DNA from: Manduca sexta
Lineage: Eukaryota > Arthropoda > Insecta > Lepidoptera > Sphingidae
Direction: 5' to 3'
Length of the DNA stretch: 64,000 bases
NCBI RefSeq assembly: GCF_014839805.1
Contig: NC_051126.1
Location: 2,116,609-2,180,608 of the forward strand
Part shown: positions 57,476 to 64,000 of the stretch, in pieces
Numbering within the stretch: position 1 is the stretch's first letter
Layout of the letters: every line of letters begins with the position of its first letter
Translations under genes and position numbers: made by a program
Notes under the pieces: model-generated
Databases searched by the model: none
What the model was told of the DNA's origin: nothing
The model's input: the letters and a program-made list of their open reading frames with translations, nothing else

Positions 57476-60161
57476 GGTGTCTTAAATGAATTCCAAACAA
57501 GTAATTACGCCCGTGTCCATGCGCCTCGAGTAGCAGCAGCGATATTTAGAATCTCACATATAAAAGACTTCTCACCCCGTAAATTAAATATTAGCATAAC
57601 TTGTATCTGTTTCAATATACATTTAGAAACATATGTATTAATAAGCCGTGAAGGAAAGTGCGGAGAAGTAGCTACTCTGAAAAATAAAATATTCATAAGA
57701 ACACGTTTGTAGCTATTGTCAAAACAAACAAAGAACTCACAAGTCAGCAACGTCCGAAGTTTTGCATAAACCAACTACAAAACACGAGCCTATCCGGATA
57801 AATTAAAACAGACTAAACACGACCCGTTTTTGTATTCATGACGTTCATCTAAATTCGGCCGTGTAAGCTTTATTTACCACTTGAATAGTTTTGGTAAAAA
57901 TTTACCGATGTTCGAAAACAGATGGGTTAGAATATCCAATAACTATTAGCATGATTTTTTAAAGTTTCTAGACAACAACAAATATCATATCTGTAATATA
58001 TTCCATACAATATTCGATCTTCAATGTAAGGCATAGCCACCTCGAATCAATGTCTACATGGCGGAACGATGCAAACAACTCTGACACATTCAGCTCCTGT
58101 TTGTATGACTCGACTAGAATTAAGTACGTTTGAAACACGTGCGGAGTCGGTTTGGTGATTTAGCAAACCCTGGTACCTTCGTTGGAATCGAGGAGACACA
58201 AAAGGAGGGATGGTCATTTAAAATTAACGTTTATTGACTACGCAGATCTATTTCTCGCACCAAAGTGATTCATTGTGTGTTTTGAACGCCATTTTAGCCA
58301 ATATAGACTTAATATGCAATGTCTAGGGTGAGTTTAATAGATACTATCCAAATTAAATTTGTAATTTTATGAGTAATAACAATTTTTCCTTATTCTTAAA
58401 TTGTTTCCTTTTCAATGATTCCCTTCCTTATCCTTCAACTTACATAATGCCTAAACTTGGTTAGACTGATCCACAATTTAAAAATTACACCAGCCCTGAG
58501 CCGCGTTAACCATTCAACATAATATTGTTCAATGTCGGCGAAGCTAACCAAATCAACGGGCTAATTGATACTGCAAAGAAACTTAATCAGCCGAGCCAAC
58601 ACCGACAGAGTTCGTTATGCAAAACACAGGCTTAACAATATTATAAACAATAGTTTGTAATTGTTGGATGGAATTACTTGGATTTCCTTGGTCTTGGCTG
58701 TTGTAAGCTTTGTGGATGGTCAAGTTTTGTTATTTCATTCAGTTTTGTATCTCAGGATTTTGAGACGTATAATTTATTATTACGATGTAGATTTATTCTA
58801 TAGTCTGTGGTATTGTACAATTATAGTATTAAGATATATTAGGGAAAAGTAATTCTATTTGCTATTAATAAAAATAAATTCTATTTGCTATATAAAGTAA
58901 TTCTATTTGTTTTCATTCGCATAAACATAATCATATAAGAAATTATTAAATAATTTCTGTTGGGTAGTTTTGAGTAACACAATTTTATTGCATTGGGACT
59001 GAAAGTTGACAATGATAGGTATATTTAGCTATCATAGATCATATTATTTGACACTGCCTCACCCAGTCTACAGTTTATCGTGTCTGAATTTGTCAAATCC
59101 GTTGACTTAGGACTACGCTTCATCAAGTCATCAAGCCAAATAAATAAAATAAAAATTGATTATGAGATTACCGACTAAAGATAAAAAATGAAGAAATAAA
59201 AATGACAACGAATTTGATTTACACAAAATCAATGACCTATTAGAAATGTTAATAATTTGTGCAAATTTTAACTATGCACGTAATTCTTCTAACACGATAA
59301 AGTATCGATAACTGACAAACATAATACAATTATCAAATCAGCTCATAGTGTACTATGTAGCTTCACTTAGATTATCATTATTATTTCTAGAAGATTATTA
59401 TTTCTGTATTTAGATTATTAATGTAGCATAACTTCTTATTAGACAAACTCCAGACTCTACCAAAACGAATATAAAAAATCACACTAATTTTGATTGGTCG
59501 ATTTAAAAATAGAATCCAGGAACTGAAAAATGGCCACGATCCTGATGCAATTATATCCATCCCATAAAACAAATATTTTTCATCCAAAAATGCAAAGGAA
59601 AATTAATCACTCTTTATAACCCGAAAGGCCGTAACATAAAACTATCAAGCAAATTTTTCAAAATAGATTGCCATAAAAATTAGGCGAAACTCCATCAAAA
59701 CTTCCCGGATAATGGACGCGAAAATACTATTAAAAAGTTGTGCAATCTTTCAACTCACAAACGAGCGGGCCGGCCCGTAATAGCTGTGTTGTTTAAACCA
59801 TCGCTCTTTCGTGTAGTGGCGGGGATCCAAATCCATTGTATTGTAATTTTGAGACTTGAATTTATGATATTATGGTCGAAAAGAGAATAAATGGTTGATA
59901 ATTTATTGCTGAGATTTATACCCAAATTCAATGCCAATTTAGAGGAATTAGCGCATAATTGATGATCAAATAGAATTTCCGAGGCTCAAGTATTCATTCT
60001 ATTTGCTAATTCTTTCTTTTTTATAAAGCTGACATCGGATTCATGATTATTTGGTATGTTTATGAGTGGCTGAGTTCTTTTGCAAGTATTACCTAAAAGA
60101 TCAACTCCTCTTTGAATAAATCGACTTTATAAATAAACACTTAATGATACATATGTAATAT
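57476..60161. other. Unassigned AT-rich DNA
   Basis: The longest stretch without a recognised repeat. Short 'AATTCTATTTGCTAT' repeats lie at 58850-58915. GC-richer pieces near 58130-58210 and 59610-59760. Frames up to 89 codons show no domain. Confidence 0.45.
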
Positions 60162-60461
60162 AATATCCAGCCCTATATTATATACTGTCCCACTGCTGGG
60201 CACAGGCCTTAGTCACACGCCTTCAGAATTCATATACAGAATTTCTCAGGTATGCATGTTTATCTTCACCATTAAACAAGCGATAAAACACAAAGAATAC
60301 ACACATTTTAGAAATCTGTTTAATCTTCACCATTAAACAAGCGATAAAACACAAAGAATACACACATTTTAGAAACGTCAGAGGTGCGTCTTCTTGGGTT
60401 TTGAACCTGCAGACATTCGTCTCGGCAGTCCGTTCCACTCCCAACTAGACTATCCTTGCTT
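60162..60461 (-). mobile_element. SINE-A with 61-bp tandem duplication
   Basis: The middle segment beginning ATCTTCACCATTAAACAAGC occurs at 60262 and 60323. The 'CTCCTCTACTACTGAGAGGG' block is deleted. The head ends with the CAACTAGACTATCC box A complement. Confidence 0.85.
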
Positions 60462-60579
60462 AATAAACAGTTTAAATGTACTCAATACGGACATCATACT
60501 CTGTTGTTACTTAGTACCGCTTGAAGGCCCTCAAAATATCTGTCATAAATATAATATTCACGTTAATTAATGATCGGAT

Positions 60580-60765
60580 CCTCGGGTCGGGCATAGCAAT
60601 ATTGGGTTTTTCTACTCAGTATCAATTCCTAGTCTGAAATTTTTGCCCAATATGGCAGTAGAATTGCAGCCGACAATATGAGACGGAATACACCAGACGG
60701 CAAATGGTTGCTGTAATTGCGCCTCTGCCTACCCTTTTGGGAATAAAAGGCGTCGGAGAGTGTGT
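60580..60765 (+). mobile_element. SINE-B, head damaged
   Basis: Body and 3' end: 'GCAATATTGGGTTTTTCTAC', 'GGAATACACCAGACGGCAAA', 'ATTGCGCCTCTGCCTACCC' and 'TTTTGGGAATAAAAGGCGTC'. Confidence 0.72.
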
Positions 60766-61129
60766 TAATTAAATAGTTATATAGTACATATTTCTAACAA
60801 CATCTAATAACTAATAACATCAGCGCACTCCGGCTTCAAATATTCAAAGCAACACGAAGAGCGACAGCATTTGTTACACGGGAAAGTTTTCAATTCAATT
60901 TTCGTACAGTTCGGTACAAACCGCGAGCGAGTAATAAATTATGTAATGTACGACTGCATTCGTTATGTCTGTCTGTACTCGGTTAAAAAGTTGCCTGCCA
61001 TTTGCCAACTTTACCCTTGGGCTTGACTGGTTTAAGATTTGGAGTTGTTCTAAATCTGGGATATTCGCGTGGAGTTTTTAAGGCAATAAAATTATAACGT
61101 AGTCTGATTGTATCGATGGTAACCACCAA
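60766..61129. other. Unassigned DNA
   Basis: GC-richer stretch near 60830-60950; no gene. Confidence 0.45.
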
Positions 61130-61350
61130 ACATTGTTGGTGGGAAGATATATTTTATATCGGATAGCGACCGCCGTACACAAGCTGTTAATACCCTCCAT
61201 AGTGACCCACGCAAGTGTGTCGCGTTTCGGGATCACCCTGTGTTTATCAGCTTCCGACAGGCCGGCATAATTGTGTCGACTGCGAGGAGTGAGCATCTCT
61301 CGTCAATCCAGATTCTATCGGACCCCAATCCACTTACCATCAAGTGCAGT
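61130..61350 (-). repeat. Family C repeat, near complete, single internal unit
   Basis: 'GCGACCGCCGTACACAAG', 'CACGCAAGTGTGTCGCGTTT', 'GGCCGGCATAATTGTGTCGA', 'CCAATCCACTTACCATCAAG'. This is the unexpanded counterpart of the array at 25653. Confidence 0.8.
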
Positions 61351-62699
61351 GTAAAAAAATGTGGGTATGTGTGTGTGTGTGTAAAGAAATACATAAACAG
61401 TAAAACATTACACTACAGTAAAAACTCTTTATGGTTCTTCAATCTGCCTGTCACCCTAGCACAAATTAAGTCATAGTCCACGAATGTCACTTGCTGCGAT
61501 GTCCAATATTTGCAATGCTCTTTATAGAAATACTAGACTTTAGATCAGACTGGTAATTTTAAGTGGTACGTACCTGATACCTTCACAGATTATACTTAGT
61601 GGTCTTTGGAAACCGATTGTTAAATCCACTAAACATAATTTAGTTAGAGCGCTGGGCAATTCTCATTCAACTTTTGAGGAGTGAAACTCCACTTATTCCA
61701 AATAGAGGCAATTTTAAATTCTTAACCGCTAATTCTCATCAAACGCTGAAGATTTGCTGCCGCTTCCTCCAGGTCACTTTATAGTCATTTGATGCATTTA
61801 ACTCGATACTTTACACAATCCCAAATCATTGCATACAATAGACCTACCGTTAAATAAAACTAAGGGATAGCGATGCTCTAATAATTCTATAGGTATTGTA
61901 AAAGTTCATGGCTGGCATTATACCAGGTGACTCAGTTACTCTTATACTTATCTATAGCTATAAATAAATATCGTTAGACTTCAGTACATACGACGGAGAG
62001 TATACGGAACACAAAAAAACTATTACGTGCACAATAGATCTCACTTCCTTTCATAGCAAATGGATTTCTTTGAATAGAATTCGAATGTAGTCGAAATCGG
62101 CTAACAATGGGAATCATAATTTATTTTTATTTATCAACATTAAAAATGTAATACATGTGAATAAGAATATGTTTTAGTAATAAATAATTATAAATACTCG
62201 TTCTTTTAATATTACTTATAAAAACGTAACATCGAAGTTTGCCTTGGGTTTATTTCTGAATTTAATGTTAAATATTCCAATTCTATTATTTTCAGACTTC
62301 ATGACATTAAACATTTCTTAAATGATAAGTATAGTCCACCAATTGAATACATATTTCTTTGTATACCTTTCTTTTTAAGCAACAGCTCAGTAAACCCGAC
62401 TTTCTTCACGTTCAGTTGTATAAAAGAACTAAAACATGTTCCCCGACCCACATGGGACGGGCAGAGATGATCACTTATTATATAAAGTAAACTGGCACGG
62501 ATAGCGATCTCGTCATTACCAGAGCGTCTTTTTAACACATTCCGCTTTACACGTCCAAACCACGAAATACGATGAAAAAAAAATTTGAAGGTATCAGCCA
62601 CATAGAACGTATGATTTAAATATTTATATTTATAAAATCAATGACTTTTTTATTGGTTGGTTAGAAATACGTCGTCATCGTCAACGTCATCATTGTGTA
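61351..62699. other. Unassigned DNA
   Basis: A short GT run at 61368-61382. The 100-codon minus frame (62299-62601) shows no recognised domain. Confidence 0.5.
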
Positions 62700-62790
62700 C
62701 ACCTAAGTTCTTTAGTATCTGCATCACCTAAAGGTTGACTGGTGGTAGAAAATGCCTTCGGCATTATTTTCGCCTTTATACTCTTTCCCC
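62700..62790 (+). repeat. Family G fragment
   Basis: 'CTGCATCACCTAAAGGTTGA' and 'AATGCCTTCGGCATTATTTT' match 20920 and 35080. Confidence 0.55.
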
Positions 62791-64000
62791 CTTAGACATG
62801 TTATCACAGCAATACTCCGTCCTCACATAAATAACATCTATGAATAAGGGGGATTGTATATATATTGTGTCATAAATAAAAAAATCGATGAATGTCTTTC
62901 TAGATTCAGGCCCCATCCGAATATACAATGCTTAAGATACTGCGTTAGCATTAGAAAATCAACATTATTCTGTAGCACCTCGCAGAAAATTTTGTTTGCG
63001 CATCCTGCGTTTCGAGAACAAAAAATCGCTGTTCACAGTGCAAATACAGCAATATGTTACGAGGGAACACCTTATAAATAAAACGACATAAATGTAAATA
63101 TATAAAACACAAAAATGTTTACGCAAAAAATTATCCCGCGGTGATCCTTTTACCGTATGAATGTTCTTAAGCAAGAATCTCAGGATGTAAATATAAATAT
63201 AATATTATAATGGGAAGTGTGAGAGGAAATAAAGAGGGACTCTTTATTAATATATAGGGGACGTGGGTAAGATAAGAGGGAGTGAGTTAGTCCATTTATT
63301 TGTTGAAGTAAGCATCAAAGAAATTATGGCGTTGATGGTGCACAAAATATCAAAAAACACACCCCACTGCAACGGGAAAATAATTTTTATTATCTTATTT
63401 CCGACTTATATCAATAAATCGTTATGATTCAAATATTTCATTTGTCTTTCTGGATTTTAAACTAAATTTTATATCCATGTTTAATAATAAGTTGTCACAA
63501 TCTTCTAGTTTCTAAAGCATGAATTTGCACTATAACTTTAAAAACTATTTTTGTCTTGAAATTCACTAACACAGGTGCAACCACATTTCAAAACTATCAC
63601 ACAATCACCCTATAAACTTAGATAGCAAGCAAGCACAACATCATATTCCTTAAACAATTCCAATATAATAATAACGTACAAAATCAGATCTCGGTAACGT
63701 AGTTCGTGGCCGCGCCTCGCCCGACCCTCTAAAACGAGCTGATGCCATCGGTCGCTTACAATATGCCACCTCGGGGACCCCAAAAATGTTTACAACTTCT
63801 GAACGCGACTTTACATTTTCCAAAATATGAACCCGAGCAAATATGCGTTTAGGGAGGCGAGTTGTTTTTAAGGGACCTTGTGTTTTATGTCGTTATTGAG
63901 TAATGCGTTTACGTTGTTGTTTTAATGTAAGGTTTATTATGGAGATCCTTAATATTATTAATAAGGGACTGTGTGCCAGTTTATTTCTTTTGTGCCACGC
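62791..64000. other. Unassigned DNA
   Basis: AT-rich with one CpG-bearing block at 63690-63790; no gene or repeat recognised up to the right edge. Confidence 0.5.

Overview
The window looks like gene-poor, AT-rich nuclear DNA from a moth or butterfly (Lepidoptera). The case rests on its repeats. There is a Jockey/CR1-type LINE whose ORF1 carries a baculovirus-FP25K-like domain, RTE-type LINE fragments, short non-autonomous Helitrons ending in CTAG, two tRNA-derived SINE families, and several other interspersed families of lepidopteran character. I found no convincing host protein-coding gene, rRNA or functional tRNA. Nearly all open frames are under 140 codons and either lie in repeats or look accidental.

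Layout. Positions 1-4586 are the 3' part of one LINE: ORF1 (cut by the left edge), a long unassigned inter-ORF frame, an ORF2 encoding endonuclease and reverse transcriptase but broken by four frameshifts, and a 3' end of short TTTTTCA-type repeats. The rest alternates unassigned AT-rich DNA with repeats. These include about 16 copies of SINE-A (box A TAGCCTAGTTGG, box B GGTTCAAATCC, AAT-rich tail); about 8 copies of SINE-B; four Helitrons of one family (about 5034, 36100, 43613, 48483) and one of another (47560); nine copies of 'family C', one of which (25576-26610) has an internal segment expanded into a 104-bp tandem array; five copies of 'family D' with inverted arrangements; and decayed LINE coding remnants at 13597, 42620 and 57080.

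The most striking structure is at 36100-36685. A Helitron there is interrupted by a 307-bp MITE with perfect 55-bp terminal inverted repeats, flanked by TTAA duplications, and containing a second inner palindrome. Other points are SINEs with visible target-site duplications, SINE copies altered by fold-back, tandem duplication or internal deletion, and scattered CpG-bearing non-repeat blocks that may be conserved noncoding DNA.

No genes can be seen working together. The relationship on view is parasitic: SINEs and MITEs depend on enzymes supplied by autonomous elements, and no intact autonomous element is present. Family letters (A, B, C, D and so on) are local labels, not database names. Family assignments come from reading the sequence and recalled family features, not from any search.
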